A DNA stretch of 64,000 nucleotides from Diadema setosum (lineage: Eukaryota; Echinodermata; Echinoidea; Diadematoida; Diadematidae). Position 1 is the stretch's first letter, and every line of letters begins with the position of its first letter. The stretch spans positions 20,160,100-20,224,099 of the forward strand of contig CM067059.1 of the NCBI GenBank assembly GCA_033980235.1, read 5' to 3'. Of this stretch, positions 1 through 13,029 are shown one piece after another. Below the pieces are notes generated by a model, which worked only from the letters and a program-made list of their open reading frames with translations, was not told the DNA's origin and searched no databases. Both the position numbers and the translations under genes were made by a program.

Positions 1-142
1 TCTTTCCCACTTTGTTCCTCCATATGTGCTAAATTTCATTTACAGATATCAAACTGCACCTGAATGACATGAAATACAGTACTATACATGAAACAGCCTC
101 ACTGTTTAACATAAGGAGTTAGAACATTTTGATGAGTCCTTA

Positions 143-154
143 CCCCCCCCCCCC

Positions 155-186
<32 letters not shown>
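143..186. repeat. poly-C followed by (GA)n microsatellite
   Basis: A run of 13 C is followed by about 14 GA dinucleotides. It is simple sequence with no sign of function. Confidence 0.95.
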
Positions 187-189
<3 letters not shown>

Positions 190-390
190 TGGAAAGAAAC
201 AAACACCTCCTCATGAGTGTTATATCACCAAATTATTTTTTTAAACATATGTGTATATACTTCAAATCAAGTACAGTTGTATTGATCTGTTTACAGCTGA
301 ACAACCATTTTTTGGCTACAACCATATGATAGTTATAAACCTAAAAATAAATTGAATATGGAGGGCCTAATGTCTTTAAAGGACAAAGAC

Positions 391-738
391 AAACAGGGCG
401 GTGATTCGTCTCAGCCGGTAGCACATCTGCCTCCAAATCGATATGACCCAGGTTCGATTCCCAAGTCTAGCTACACGATGTTGTGTGTATATCATACTGT
501 CACTCTAGTAGGAGGCAAAATACTGTCCCTTGGGTAACCCATGTATGAGAGTCACACCTCATGCACGTAAAAGATCCCACTTCATTTATTCATCGCAAAG
601 TCCAAGGTGCATAACCCTGTGAAGTGGTCAGTCTCATATCGAACTAGACTCCATGGAAGACCAGCTAGTGAAGCTGTATAGTATTGGCTATCCAGCCTTC
701 TCAGACGGAAACTGAAACAAACAAACAAACAAACAAAC
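391..738 (+). mobile_element. tRNA-derived SINE with (AAAC)n tail
   Basis: The head resembles a tRNA gene and carries the two internal RNA polymerase III boxes: an A-box-like TCAGCCGGTAGC at 411-422 and a B box GGTTCGATTCC at 451-461. A non-tRNA body of about 240 bases follows, ending in an (ACAA)n-type tail at 712-738. Head, body and simple tail are the layout of a SINE. The copy looks complete, and orientation is set by the boxes and tail. Family membership (for example a deuterostome SINE) would need a Repbase or Dfam search. Confidence 0.75.
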
Positions 739-2891
739 TTTCTGATTCCTAATCCGAGAAACCATGGAAAGATGTAGCACACTGGTGGTTTGTTGTTGGC
801 AGTGACTGTGTGCATGTTCTGGTGGCCAAATTTGTTTGTCAATACCACACTTCATGCACAACAATGACATTTTGTGCATTGAAGCTGGCGTTCTCGCACA
901 AGTGCTCTGCCGATATTACACTCTGTTTGGAATGAAATTACCATGAGTACTGAGCCCCCCCCCCCCCTCCCTTGGCAGGAAAAAAAAAAAAAAAAGGTAA
1001 AGACAAAACACATGGAAGTGCATTCAGCCATGAAAGGGAAATCCCCATTTACCTAGATTAGTGTCACACCAACAATGCCTACACAGAATGCCATAAGGAT
1101 TGATAGGCATAGTGGTGAACCAATAAGAAATGAAATGTTGTTCCGCAATTGCTTGTTCTACTCTAAATTTTGAAGCATGAGTGCATGAGATATGAGTTGT
1201 CTCATAGCATAGAACAACTTTAAATAGAATAAATTTGTCATGAAAACTACAAGGAAATCTGGATTGAGATCCTAGTCACAACAATACAAATGCAATGGGT
1301 AAGTATCTCCACCAAAAATGGCAACCTTGCAAAGAAGATATTACCGAGTAAGGAAAATCTCACAATTCACAAGGCTTTTATGTGCTTGTGGCATACGGTA
1401 GTTCTTTGAACATTGTAGTTAACGTTTGATAAATGAAATATTACTGCAAGTTTGTAGCTTTCACCAAGGACGTGAGAATGTCTATAATATTTATTGGGCA
1501 ACTGCCTGCTTGGTACAGTGGATGCTTTCATAAAATGATAATCATAAAAATCATACAATATTTCGTCAAATGTAGTGTATCTGCCTTTGAAGCTTTGCCA
1601 TACTTGAAAGGTGTATGCAGATCACAGCCCACTCTACCTTCACACAACCCGGCAAAAAACCTCTAGAGGGAAAAACAAGTACAAATATGTATGACAATAT
1701 ATTTCATGCCAAGATAATAGGATTAACAACTATTAGGTATGATGTATGTCAGTGCAACAGAAAATAAAACCAGGACAGATGTCTCCATGGAATGCAAGAT
1801 CAGCCTGGCAACGTCCCAATAATTAAACCGAGAGGAACTCGGAGAAAGAGCAAAACAACAAAAGGAAAACAAAGTGACAGAAATATGATGAAGGAGGCAG
1901 AGGAGGAGGAAGCTCTGTGATTAAAAACCATTGATTATACTATTTTTGACTATCACATTCATGCAAACCCTTCATTTTATTGAACAAAATAGATTATTCA
2001 CGTGCTCATAAGGATACAATGCCCATTATTACCTCCCACCCCACCCTACCCCCCCCCCCAAAAAAAAGGGCAAACTTTCAGAAAAGTTAACTTCTAGGAA
2101 AAATGAGTACATTCAATTGGATGTTCACTCAAAATGAGTATAACCTCATTAAACTGGCAACCCTTCTCCCATTACACACCAAGACAAGATTTGTTTCATT
2201 TTTTTTTTTTTTTTTGTTTACTAAGATTTGATATGTACACAAATGCAACACGGAAGGGCTGAAAATAGGATACAAAACTACAAATAACAGACGAGGCTCT
2301 GCACAGCTTGAACTACTTTGCTAATTTGACATACCTACCTACCAAGGTGAAACTATTTGACAAAGTGCTAATGGGGAAAACCCCTCCACTGCAAGGCAAA
2401 ACCAAGGGTTGCACGGAAACGCAGTTTGTCAATGTAACATGTAGATTATCAACTCTGCAAGAGCACAGCGACATAACAATTGTCCTACATCAAGGGGGGG
2501 GGGGGGGGGTGGGACTTGATCCACTTGAAATAGGTTCTGCCATATTACTGAGAATTCATCCTCATGGGTTAATTATTTTCTTCACAGACATTCCCTTACC
2601 AAATCAGTATCTTTATCCGACCCTTCGAACTCATTTTACTGAATGCATGCTAACCCCTGTCAGTCTAAATTTCACTCCTCTACACCAACATATGCTGAGC
2701 TCCCTGTTGTTTTGTTTTGTTTTCACTTCTTTTTTTTTTATTGGGGGATACTGGAAAAGGATTTGAGGGTTTCAATTTCTTATTTTGACCAATCCCCCCC
2801 CCCAAAAAAAAAAAAATAGAAAAGAAAAGAAGTTCACAATTTTGTTTGTTTTATCTTTTTTTACAATTTAAAAATCTTCCATTCTGCTGTA
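739..2891. other. AKT intron, nothing recognised
   Basis: No exon, RNA gene or clear mobile element is seen on either strand. It holds homopolymers (C run near 955, A run near 981, T run near 2199, G run near 2494) and scattered short open frames with no coding character. Confidence 0.6.
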
Positions 2892-2895
2892 TTAA

Positions 2896-3454
2896 AGGAC
2901 AAGTTCACCTTCATTAACATAAGGATTAAGAGAATGCAGCAATATTAGTAGAACACATCAGTGAAAGTTTGAGGAAAATTGGACAATCGATGCAAAAGTT
3001 ATGAATTTTCAAAACTTTTGTGTTGGAACTGCTGGATGAGGAGACTACTAAGGCTCGTGATGTCATATGAGTACAACAGTATAAAGAAAATATAAAGAAA
3101 ATTCAACATATTTTCACTTTTCTCGCATAATAAAAGAGCCCTTAACTTGCCTCTTTCTAAAGGCAATGGGAATAATATTACCCATAACATATGTCAGTAA
3201 CAAGTCAAGGGAATGTGTACTTTTTTCAAAAGATGAAATTTTGTGAAATTCTCTTTATATTTTCCTTATATTGTTGTACGCATGTGACATCATACACTGC
3301 AGTAGTCTTCTCATCCAGTGGTGACTGCACAAAAACTTCAAAAATTCAGAACTTTTGAACGGATTGTCCGATTTTCCTCAAACTTTCAATGATGTGTTCT
3401 ACTAATATTGCTACATTCTCTCAATCCTTATGTTAATGAAGGTGAACTTGTCCT
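2896..3454. mobile_element. TTAA-flanked hairpin MITE (family 1)
   Basis: The element is bounded by TTAA at 2892-2895 and 3455-3458. It begins AGGACAAGTTCACCTTCATT and ends with the exact reverse complement. The inverted similarity continues far inward (for example TAGTAGAACACATCA on the left against TGATGTGTTCTACTA on the right), so most of its 559 bases could fold back. TTAA target duplication is characteristic of piggyBac-type transposition. No transposase is present, so it is non-autonomous. Degraded relatives lie at 13030-13450 and 38010-38350. Confidence 0.85.
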
Positions 3455-3869
3455 TTAAACACCTGAGAAGAGCTCATCACCACACAGTCAAAGTCACAGG
3501 ACTATATCTCAGTCAAGTAGTGGATATGACTACACCGTATAACTCTGGCTTGCCCCACCCAAGCAAGTCACAAACATGAAGCTTTCTAGAGCTCCAAACA
3601 AACACTTGGAGTAACAGTCCTTCATGATAGGATGTCTGATGGGAACATTTCTTGTTTCACTTCCCCCGTGGCAAGATTGGATGAATGCATTCCTTTGCTC
3701 TAGCAGCATATTAAGACTGTGTTAAATGGCTAAAGGCATTGTTTACCATTTGCAGATGAAACAAAAACCCGGCTTTAGTGCTTCAAAATAGTTCTAAAAT
3801 GTAAGTTAGTGATAGAAACTTCTTAAAAAAAAAATCCTTCATAAATTCCCCCAAAATTCTCGGATCACT

Positions 3870-4050
3870 ACCAAAAGTTAATCGTTTGTTACTTGTGTCA
3901 TTCTCAACCTTTCCTGCAAGTTTCATCCCAATCCGTCAACTACTTTTTGAGTTATTTTGCACACGGACAAACTAACTAACTAACTGACTAACTAACGAAC
4001 AAACAAACCAACGGTAACAAAAACATAACCTCCTCCCTTGGCGGAGGTAT
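3870..4050 (+). mobile_element. 3' end of a hairpin-ended repeat with (AACT)n tract
   Basis: A conserved-looking stretch at about 3880-3960 is followed by an ACTA/ACAA-type simple repeat (3967-4009). A terminal hairpin then pairs CCTCC with GGAGG around 4029-4048, ending GGCGGAGGTAT. This resembles the 3' terminus of the element at 19589-20921. The 5' end was not found, so the copy is probably truncated. Confidence 0.5.
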
Positions 4051-6421
4051 CTAACCCACTGACAATCAACCACCCTGTAAAACAGTCATTATAATCCATG
4101 GCTTACCATCCATACTGAGTGTACAGAGAACACGAAAAACAAAAACAAAAGCAAAACAAAACAAAGACGGTTGTGATACATAAAACAAGAAAACAATCAA
4201 CACACAAGAAAAACGGTGGGACAACAGGGGCGAGAGAATGAATAATGCTCACTTTTTGCTCAAATTGTTCAGCACAGCGATAATTTTTGCAGACCAGCAA
4301 CGTTTCCGTGCGTGTTTGCACAGTGACATCTTTAGAAGGTGTCCCAGCTTCATCAATACTGTCTGTTGGTGGCGTGCAACCACGACACAATGCACACATA
4401 AAAATGATCCAAGAGAAGAGCAGTTTCCCCAAAGTTTCACTGAGATCAGAAGCCACTCAAGCTATACTGTAGGTAATGTCTGCCAGCACTGACTGTCTAT
4501 AAATACAGCACAGACTTGAGAGTAAGATATCCTGGCACTGTATTCACTTTGGACAGAAGTACAGATTGAGATGTTCAAAGCTAATCACAAACAAAGGTCA
4601 AACTGCAGGCAGCACACAAAACTTCTGACGACCAAGTCCAACCTGAGACCATCTCATCTCCCAGACATGACTCCTCCGTTTGCAGGTTAGAGGGGACCTC
4701 TGGAGTCACAGGAGCTACAGAGCTGAGAAGCGCACAAACAGGTGCTCACATGGAATAACCTTGTGTGACTGAGGAGAAATTGAAAACACACATGAAATAC
4801 CAGCTTGTTTTGATGGGCTTTGAACTTCGACAAGCCACCGCCATTTGAGACAAAGAAAAAAATTTCAAGCCCTATCACATTTCCCCATGACCTTGGAAAT
4901 AGAAAAATGGCTTCTTTCCTATTCAGAACCAACCAAACAAATATTTTGCCAGTGCCGAAGAGAGGAGAAAAAAAAAATAGAGAGAGGGGAAAAAAAATGC
5001 TTTCAATCTATCCCCTGTGCATCATTTTCATAAACATGTTTTCAAATATAGCAACCACCGATTCTGGACATTAATTATACAGCTTCCCTTGTATGGCAGA
5101 GAAGAGAGATAACTGCCACACTGTCGGCAGAGCTGAGAGAACAAAATTAGCTGGAAGGTGTGTTTACCATGCCGTTTATTGTGTGTGCAGATCTGAATCA
5201 GCAGGGAGCTTTGCAGTGCTTGAATTTTGGCCTCTCAGCAATAACACGCACACCCACGGACATCTCCGTTCAGTGAAATTTCATGTTTCCACAACAAAGA
5301 TGTCACAAAAGCAAGCCTCTGTGTTTATTTTCAGGTTCATTCATTCCATTAGCATGCTAACACTAGCATGCAGACATATCAGGAAAACCAAACAGTGGTG
5401 GCATACAATCCAACTTCAGAACTGACTCAGTCGCAAAAAAAAAAAAAAAAAAAAAAAAAGCAACAAACTTGGCATATCATAAATTTTCCATATCATATCA
5501 TTCTCATGTCAGAGATTCTTCATGTTATATCATTCTCAGATGAGAGGAAGCTGGAGGGAGGAAAGTTATCTTGCTGGAAATAATCTTGCTTTACGCTTTA
5601 CATTTTCATGGTAACATCAACCACATCACCATGTAACAACAGCTGTAGTCTGAGCTGGAGTGCCGTCTCATACAAATGATGCTAAGGCACTTCTATTTCC
5701 CCACTTTCCCATCTCATCAGCAATGTGGGAAAACGGTAAAGTCTACACTTTCACATAGATTTCCAGGACGTGGTTTGGCCCCCTGATGCAACTTGGAGTC
5801 TCTTTCCCACGCAATCCTCGTGAACACCAAGCCCTATTAAAAGGGTTGAATCTATTTAATCTACCACACTCGGGTACATCACACAAACAGCCTCCGACAC
5901 GTTTCTGAAGTGGCACATCATTTGGACTTTGGCAAGACATGTGCCGGTTTCGCTGGAAAACCACACTTGAAGAAATATCACTTCACACATCCTGTATGTC
6001 CATAGAAATAACAAACATACCAATATCACACCCTGTCTTTAGATACTGAAACACATGTATATATATACACACACACACACACACACAGACACAGACACAA
6101 GAGGTATGCTTTCATTTCAGACTAAATAAAATAATAGGTAACCTTATGACTCTGAGAGAACACAGAAATCACACATTTCATTTTTCAATGATACAAAAAC
6201 ATTAACCAACAACCTAACAAGCAAAAATATTTTAAAATCAAATGCTCTCTTCCAAATTTCCAGGATCTGTTCATTATCCAGAATTCTTCTCCATGATATT
6301 TTGGATGAGTTGACCGTGTGAAAATAATACCATGTCACGCAATTAAACTCTTGAGAATAATGAGCATATTTCTGACATGCAGACTTCCGGTTCTAAGACA
6401 GGACTTTGGCTTTGGTTATGT
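4051..6421. other. AKT intron, nothing recognised
   Basis: Mostly unique sequence with an A run at about 5436-5459 and a CA microsatellite at about 6069-6087. A minus-strand open frame at 4103-4456 has protein-like composition but no convincing splice context; it is discussed under rejected items. Confidence 0.55.
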
Positions 6422-6447
6422 CCCCCCCCCCCCCCCCCCCCCCCCCC
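6422..6447 (+). repeat. 26-base poly-C tract
   Basis: Twenty-six uninterrupted C residues, or poly-G on the minus strand in the AKT transcript orientation. Such a run can adopt i-motif or G-quadruplex structure and is also a likely place for assembly error. Confidence 0.95.
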
Positions 6448-6584
6448 GGCTTCTTATTATGTGAAAATCTCAAGGGGCTCATGAGGAGATATGCTGCTAT
6501 TCATGTCTATATACATAGACTCATACTTGTACATCTGATACTGTCATGACGTAGCAACAAGTGTCTGGTATTAATGCAACTTAA

Positions 6585-6955
6585 AGGAATGGTATAGTTT
6601 TGGTTTTGGAGGGGATTCAGATTTTTTTACTTTTTGTGAGGTAATTAGAAACCACTTATGAAATACTAAAGAGCATAAAATTCTATGAGGAATTCACAGT
6701 TTATTTGATGAAAATCTGTTTTGAAATGGCCGAGATATCCAAAAACATAGTAAAACAAAGAAGTCCCAATAAAAGGCAGGTCCCACCTTTTATTACAATA
6801 TATAAATCAGCCATTTTAAAACCAATATTCATCAAATAAACTTTGAATACCTCTTACAATTGTATGCTTTTTAATATTTCATAAGGGGTTTCTCATTATC
6901 TCATAAAAAAGTTGGAAACCTGAAGCCCCATCTTGATCAAAACTTTGCCATCCCT
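6585..6955. mobile_element. TTAA-flanked hairpin MITE (family 2)
   Basis: It is flanked by TTAA at 6581-6584 and 6956-6959. The left end reads AGGAATGGTATAGTTTTGGT. The right end, reverse-complemented, reads AGGGATGGCAAAGTTTTGAT. Inner arms also match (TTTGATGAAAATCTGTTTTG against its near-complement at 6818-6840). At 371 bases with no coding capacity it is a piggyBac-type non-autonomous element. A related internal segment occurs at 33395-33595. Confidence 0.85.
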
Positions 6956-6959
6956 TTAA

Positions 6960-8279
6960 GCACTAAATCCTCACCAGTTACTAATATCTGAATCACAATG
7001 CGTACAATACACACTACACAAAAATTCTATGCAAGCATCGTACAATTACTGATCGGTATGACAGAATGCATTCCTCAACCATACCCAAGATTTACCACGG
7101 CAACTTTGGTTCTTCTTCGTGCATTAACTGTGATGCCCATCTAAGAATGTCTAAAAGCCACAATATGATGTTTAAATCTGAACTAATAAACCAAAAGCTC
7201 CACATCAGTGATGAAATCTTTGAAGACTTCCATAGCGGTAGAACGTTGGGTTGTAGAAGGCGTAATGGTGCATCACATATTCTTTCTTGGGTATGTATGC
7301 GGCCCTAAAAAGGGCCTACCCACTCTCAATGTTTTGGCAAGTATGTTCTTGCCATTTTCAAAGAGAATTCTCTCTCACAAAGAATCCCAACATGGATGAT
7401 CAGTCAGATCATTCAGGAGTGTGTGTTGTGAATCTGGTAAGAAATTTGCTGCATGTGCAGGGTATTGTCCTTTTACTTGCAAACAGTCGGAATGGGTATC
7501 AGCAAACAGGAAATGTTTCTCCTGTGATCACCACGCATAAGAGCCATTTAAAGTACTCTTGCCTTTCATTTTCCATTTTAATCTTTTATAGGGAAAAAAA
7601 ATGAAAAGGAAAAGCATGTTTCTGGCATGAGTTTCCCTTTTAAATCTGAGACAGGCAGACAATGCTTGGTACTAAGATGCAGCTGATAGACTTCAACTCT
7701 CCCACTTTGAGACTATTTTCTAAATATCTCCTGCTTCTTTGTGGCCATTTTCTCAATGTCTCCTGCTTTCCCACTACAGTTTGAATTTCTCCCTCTCTAG
7801 CTGTTGCATCTCCCGCTTAAGATGTATTTTCCCCAACTTAGAATTTAGCTTTTTTCCGCTCAAAATTAATTTTATCATATACATTAAATATCAATGCTAA
7901 GATAGCATGAGGGAACATCTACAACCTTAGAGCTTCCAGGGGCAGCTTCAGGGCCCAAGAACCCAGCTGCAGGGAATGTTGCGCTTTAAGCGTGTGATGT
8001 GTGCTACCGGCACATAATGTAGTGTGCGCATAAATCATGCAATCAGGAGTCTCCAGTTTGCTAGTGGTTCCAGGTGAGAGAATTTCCCTTTCGAAAGGTG
8101 CTTGGGCTTGGAGTCTCTGAAGACATGATGCGAGATCTCACCTCTGCCCATCTACAGGAAAAACCCCCTTCCCTTGACATAGCACATGGATGGGGGTGGG
8201 GGGGGGGGGGAACAGAGGAGATTTGGGCCACACTTGGCTTAGCAAGGCTTGTTCATGGGTCAGGGGTTCCAGTGCTCAC
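6960..8279. other. AKT intron, nothing recognised
   Basis: This is the intron immediately downstream (in transcript sense) of the AKT exon at 8280-8391. Reverse-complement reading showed no next AKT exon here or further left in the window. It contains a G run near 8197-8211 and otherwise unremarkable sequence. Confidence 0.55.
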
Positions 8280-8391
8280 CTTTCTTCTGCCGAGCTGACC
8301 GAGAATGTTCTCTCAATGATGGTGGTCCATTGTAGGCAGCGAACCTTGAATGTGTTGGAAACTGGTTTCTCTGTCTTTAAAATCTGGCATT
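8280..8391 (-). CDS. AKT: AKT serine/threonine kinase, PH-domain exon (third coding exon)
   Basis: This 112-base exon encodes residues 64-101, the C-terminal part of the PH domain. The acceptor is CTTCCAG|AATG and the donor is AAAG|GTGAGC. It enters in phase 1, completing a Lys codon with the previous exon, and leaves in phase 2. Recognisable AKT segments are [23 protein letters not shown] and SAEER. Two cysteines (65 and 82) correspond to the PH-domain pair Cys60/Cys77 of human AKT1. Trp85 corresponds to Trp80, and Arg91 to Arg86 of the phosphoinositide pocket. AKT binds PI(3,4,5)P3 through this domain and is recruited to the plasma membrane for activation by PDK1 and mTORC2. The rest of the PH helix, linker and kinase domain must lie left of base 1. 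Confidence 0.95.
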
Positions 8392-10238
8392 CTGGAAGGC
8401 AAACACAAGCAGGTAAGACAAGAGGATGAACTCATAAATCATAAGAAGGGATTCAAAGAAGACTTCACCCAGCCACCCCCCCCCCCCCCAAAAAAAAAAA
8501 TAATAATAATGGGTGGTCATTTGATGCTTTAAAGGCATACCACAATGCAATATGAAAATATGTAAACATCTTATCTTTTTGCACTGTTTTATTCTTCCAG
8601 TTGATAGACTTTATATTTTGAATGGCAGGGGTAGCACTGTTAAAATCACTGAATTTAATGTATGATAATTCTTCAGCAACAAAAACCAGATTCCTGATCC
8701 TGACATGGGCCGATTAAATGTAAACAAACTCCACTTCACTGGCTGTTTTCATTTTTCAGGCCAGTAATGAGATTAATCCTTAGATGACATATGCAGCTTT
8801 GCCTTCTAAATGCTGCAATTTTGAGAAGGAATATGATCGCCACTGCTAATTGTAGCAGGGGCCACACATTCTTTTTCTTTTTTTCATTTCCTTTTTGTTG
8901 TTGACAATGGTGGAAATCCCTACAATGCCCTTGGAACTGTACGCTGAAAAATGCAAAGAAGAAGGAACAGCTGTGATCAAAATTGCCTGGATGATCGAAT
9001 GTTTGCTTGTTCTGAAAATGACTGGGTTGAGCATCTTCATTCATGGTTGATGTTCATTGCCAAAGCAGTGCATGGAAGTGCCACTAAACCGTCTTTCAGT
9101 TTCAGTTTGCAAGTACATTTATGCACTGCCTGGTTTCTGAAAAACACAAATTCAGAGAGAGAGAAAAAAAACTCCTCCTCAGTATGCCCTAACTCCAAGG
9201 TAGTAAGTGCTCTAAACCCAGCAGAGAGCTGTGATGCCAACCTTGTAAACAGCACTGTGCCAGTATTCTTAGAGCTGAGAATGAATACGTTTACAGAAAA
9301 ATATATTTTTGCCTTTCCTGCAATAGAGTGTAACATAATTTGGGAGAAATTGTATTTTCCATGAAACCTTTAGTATTTTTGGGCAACTGCAAAAAACAGT
9401 TGGCATCTCTGAGAAAAGTCTCAGATGGATCTTGAATAATTGTTAGCTCACAGGGAGGAAAACGCTTGTTACCAAAAATTCTTCACATGGTCGTAAAGAC
9501 ATCACATCTGGACATCTTTCTTTTAAAAGGCCATCATCTCCAAATGACACTGACCCTGTACGCAGATGGTCAACACTGGGAGTGACGGGAGTACATTTTG
9601 TTTTCTGACAACAGGAAGATGCATTAAGCTATGAAAGAATATGATGAGGGAATTTCAAATAGTGCTTCCTTTTCTTACTGCCAGTAATGTGAACAAATTT
9701 GGCCAAAGTTCAGAAAATGCTCCTCAGATTCTAAAGTCCATACACAGGCAACGTTTGTTTGCACTCAAGAACCAGTATCTTTGTTGAAAGGAAAAGTGAA
9801 TCCCTGTTCGAAGTAGATTAGATAATAATAAGTGTTATGTTTGTGAAAATTTCTTTCAAATCAACAGAAAAAAACAGTTACGGCATTTTGGAATTTCCCA
9901 CAAATTCTCACAAATCAGTGATATCTGTCTCAATCAAATAGGCTAATTTCAAAAGGTCATAACACCACTGCCACACAGATCTTCTGGTTTGGACAGTATG
10001 ACATCATTTTAGCAGTCAATGCTTGAGTGGATACAACTGGCCAGTTTAAGTAAACCTTTCACTGCTAAATCAGGACAGCTGTAAAATAATGTGATGCTAG
10101 ATGTGATATTTCTTGAATTTGAATTCGCTATTATCTTTTCTTTTCTTTTTTGAGCAAATTTTGTAAAGATTTGTGAGCAAGCCATTGAAAAGGTCATGAC
10201 AGTTTCTTTAGTTGCAGGCAACGTTCAGCAACACTCAC
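8392..10238 (-). other. AKT: AKT intron of 1847 bases
   Basis: It is bounded by the donor at 10238-10237 and the acceptor at 8393-8392 (minus strand). It holds a poly-C/poly-A patch near 8477-8500 and a TTTAAAGGC motif near 8529 that may be a single decayed TTAA MITE end. The 137-codon open frame at 8951-9364 (+) has no supporting features. Confidence 0.85.
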
Positions 10239-10364
10239 TTGCTACAGTAAAGTTGTTGAGGGCATCCGATTCGCCCTTGCCCTTGGGCTTGTCCTTGTAG
10301 CCCACAAAGTCGCCATTGGATTTCAGTTGGAAGTACCTGGGTCTCCAATTCTTGATGAACTCAC
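10239..10364 (-). CDS. AKT: AKT serine/threonine kinase, PH-domain exon (second coding exon)
   Basis: This 126-base exon encodes residues 22-63, the core beta strands of the PH domain. The acceptor is CATCTGCAG|GTGAG and the donor is GCAA|GTGAGT; both boundaries are phase 1. Diagnostic AKT residues are [14 protein letters not shown] and ALNNFTVA. By alignment from memory with human AKT1, Glu23 corresponds to Glu17, Arg29 and Arg31 to Arg23 and Arg25 of the inositol-phosphate pocket, and Asn58 to Asn53. Phe24 replaces Tyr18. The variable loop between beta strands ([10 protein letters not shown]) is one residue shorter than in AKT1. Exon boundaries fall where I expect them in vertebrate AKT genes, supporting an intact gene rather than a processed copy. 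The next upstream coding exon is 44.7 kb away at 55075-55152. Confidence 0.97.
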
Positions 10365-13029
10365 CTGCAGATGAGATGAAAAGGGGGACAAAAAAAGGGG
10401 AAGAGAGTGCATAATTTGTGATACAACTCATTTGACGCCACTGTTATATCAGTTGAATGAGAGGCCATCTTTCATATTATAGCTGTATCAGAATAAATTC
10501 ATGGGCGTATCATTCCACGATGAGACAAAAGACACTCACATGCAGAAGTAATGTTATGCATCACTGTTTTCAACAGTGTCCAAAAACAAATAAAAAACAA
10601 ATCCAAAAACTCAAGATTCTTGACATGACCAAGACTGCCCACATCTTTGAGCACAAGAGAACAGAAATGAGAATTCTGTAAATGGAGTGTCATTGCTATC
10701 CTCCTTTGTGTTCCATGATAGGCATCACTTAATTTCAATTTGATCGGTAAACATCACTTCTGCGAAAAAGAAAAAAAAATATACAAGTTGCACGAGTCGT
10801 AACTGATACATGCAAATTACTTTTACCACCATAAATACAAATGCAATCATCCAATTAGCAATAAAGACTGCTGGGTAGTCAACAAAATAAAATTTTGGAA
10901 AGGTTTATAGTTGAAACATTTATTAATTGCATGATCTGCAACATCAGACAGTCAGATAATTTTGAGAATTATGAAAATGTCCTTGTGTGTGCGCATATCT
11001 CCTTGCATTTTTGCATCCACGCCACCAACACAACATGGAAGTGTTGTTTTCTCATTTGATTTGGCTTCCTGATACAAACAGCAGCAATATCCACTGCTTT
11101 CCGGTCATCCTAGACAAATAACAAGGTAATGTGAGTTCGCCAAAGCAAAACATCTGTGCAAATGTCTATAAACCATATAATAATGCAAAATAACAAGAAA
11201 TCATGCATATCTTGAATCCACTTCAGCTCCTAAGAATTAATTTTTCATTTCATTTTATTTGCACATGAAGTTTGAACATCCTCTGAAATTCCACCTCTTG
11301 TATATAAATGCATGCATCATTTTGGCAGATTTGGGTTAAGTCATGATATATCACAATCTGCACTCATAATATTGATTTTGAAATTATGATGTTCAATTCA
11401 GGAGCAGAGGGAGAGGAACAAAGTTCTTTGGGTCTGCATCCATTGACGGTGTTACCTCTGTGTTTGCTTCTTGATTACAGCTACAGAACACCTCCACTTT
11501 CATGATCACTACAGTTGCCATATTATCAGTTCTGGTAACTTAATCATGGTTATTACTTAAGACAGCAAGAACCAAATGAACATTTCTTGCTAACGATTTG
11601 AAATTGAAGTGCATGCACACAAGTGTGTCTGAAGAGGAGCCACTGAGCGTACTGTCAGCTACACACAGAAATACTTGCATCGTTTTGTTCATTTTTCATG
11701 TCATGGTAAATCAAGCTCAGTACCACGGGATTACGAGTGGAATTACAAAATCAAGCTTTATCAATTGTGGTGCAATACTGAAATGCATCCTCGCTACATC
11801 CAAAAATGCCACGCCCATTTTGTTGGGTGGGGAGAGTGAAAAGAATCTCATTAAACCTGGACCCTCCTTATTGTTGGAGAGAAAAATATTGCCATTAATA
11901 GATGACACCTTAAAAAAAAAAACAAAAAAAAAACAGAAAAAGACTCGAGTCAAGAACTGATGGCATGATCCATCTTGAATGAAAATAAAATCCTTGAACC
12001 AAGTGGCAGTCCTTGATCCAGTTATAGGTGCAGACAAATATTTTTGAAACAGTCAAATTTGGGAGCGTTTGAAAACAAGCCATCTCATATGAAGTGATAA
12101 CAGGAAAGTTAATTACTTGCCGTGATGAGGATAACCACAATTGAATCTTCTAGTATTCACGTGGTGGTGAATAACAGAACAAACTCATATGCATTTTCGG
12201 AGAACACGTCGCAAACAGAGTTGAAGAAAAACGTCCAAAACACAGCTAGAGAACACTCATATTTCAGATATCATCAATCTTATACTTCCAATTTGCTCTC
12301 CTGACACTGTCATGATTTATATATGTGTTTGTCGAGATAGTCACACAAAACATTGTTTTAATTATTCATAATTAGGGGGAAGTCCTCAAGTAGACAATCT
12401 TACAGCAAATGACAAAAAAATACTATATATTAAAAGGAAATTCAAACTGAAGGACATCTCTTAATCAAATGCAAAGGGAGAAAGCCATAAATTTCTGCTT
12501 TTCACAGAGTTTCTTCTTGCGACCTAACATCACATAATTAGGTGGCATAATTTTTATGCCTGACAAGCCCTTGACATATTTGACATCCCTGGAAGCAATC
12601 TCTTCTTCCATGACCTTAGTTGGAAGAAGAATTATACATTTTCGTTCAACTAACCGTATGTATCTAGAAAATGAATGAACTAGCAGAAATAAATAAAAAA
12701 ATAAGTGCATATAACTTGGAGCAAGGTAAGACAGTGACATCAAATACGGTATACCCCTGGAAGCTACAGAATAAGAAAACTCACGCAGAGTTTACACATG
12801 GGAAAGTTGATAAATGCAGCCAGTGTGGGCATTTGCCTTTAAGAGACTACGTAGAGTATGGGACTCCCCTGGTGGAATGTCTTTTCCAGCAGGTGGGAGA
12901 TACACCTTTGTTTTGTTGCTTTGTTTTACCCTGTTAACAAAGGTTAATTCATTCATGACATATTGACATGGAGTTTGAAGGAACTGTCACTGCACATGTG
13001 TACTCTGTGTAAATGGCCATTTTTGTTTT
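10365..13029. other. intronic stretch, nothing recognised
   Basis: AT-rich sequence without clear repeats, RNA genes or exon signals on either strand. It contains an A-rich patch at 11910-11942. Confidence 0.55.

Noticed and set aside
4103..4456. Minus-strand open frame with a protein-like segment (CTPPTDSIDEAGTPSKDV) after a hydrophobic stretch
   Set aside because: No ATG, an in-frame stop just upstream, weak acceptor context and a low-complexity C-terminal end. It does not match the missing part of AKT.
1..8279. Next AKT exon (end of PH domain, linker or kinase domain)
   Set aside because: Searched for the reverse complement of the expected Glu-Trp...Ala-Ile segment and kinase motifs; none of the candidate CCATTC/CCACTC sites sits in an open, spliceable frame.
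8951..9364. 137-codon plus-strand frame inside an AKT intron
   Set aside because: Composition is not protein-like, and no motif or splice support was seen. Chance frame.
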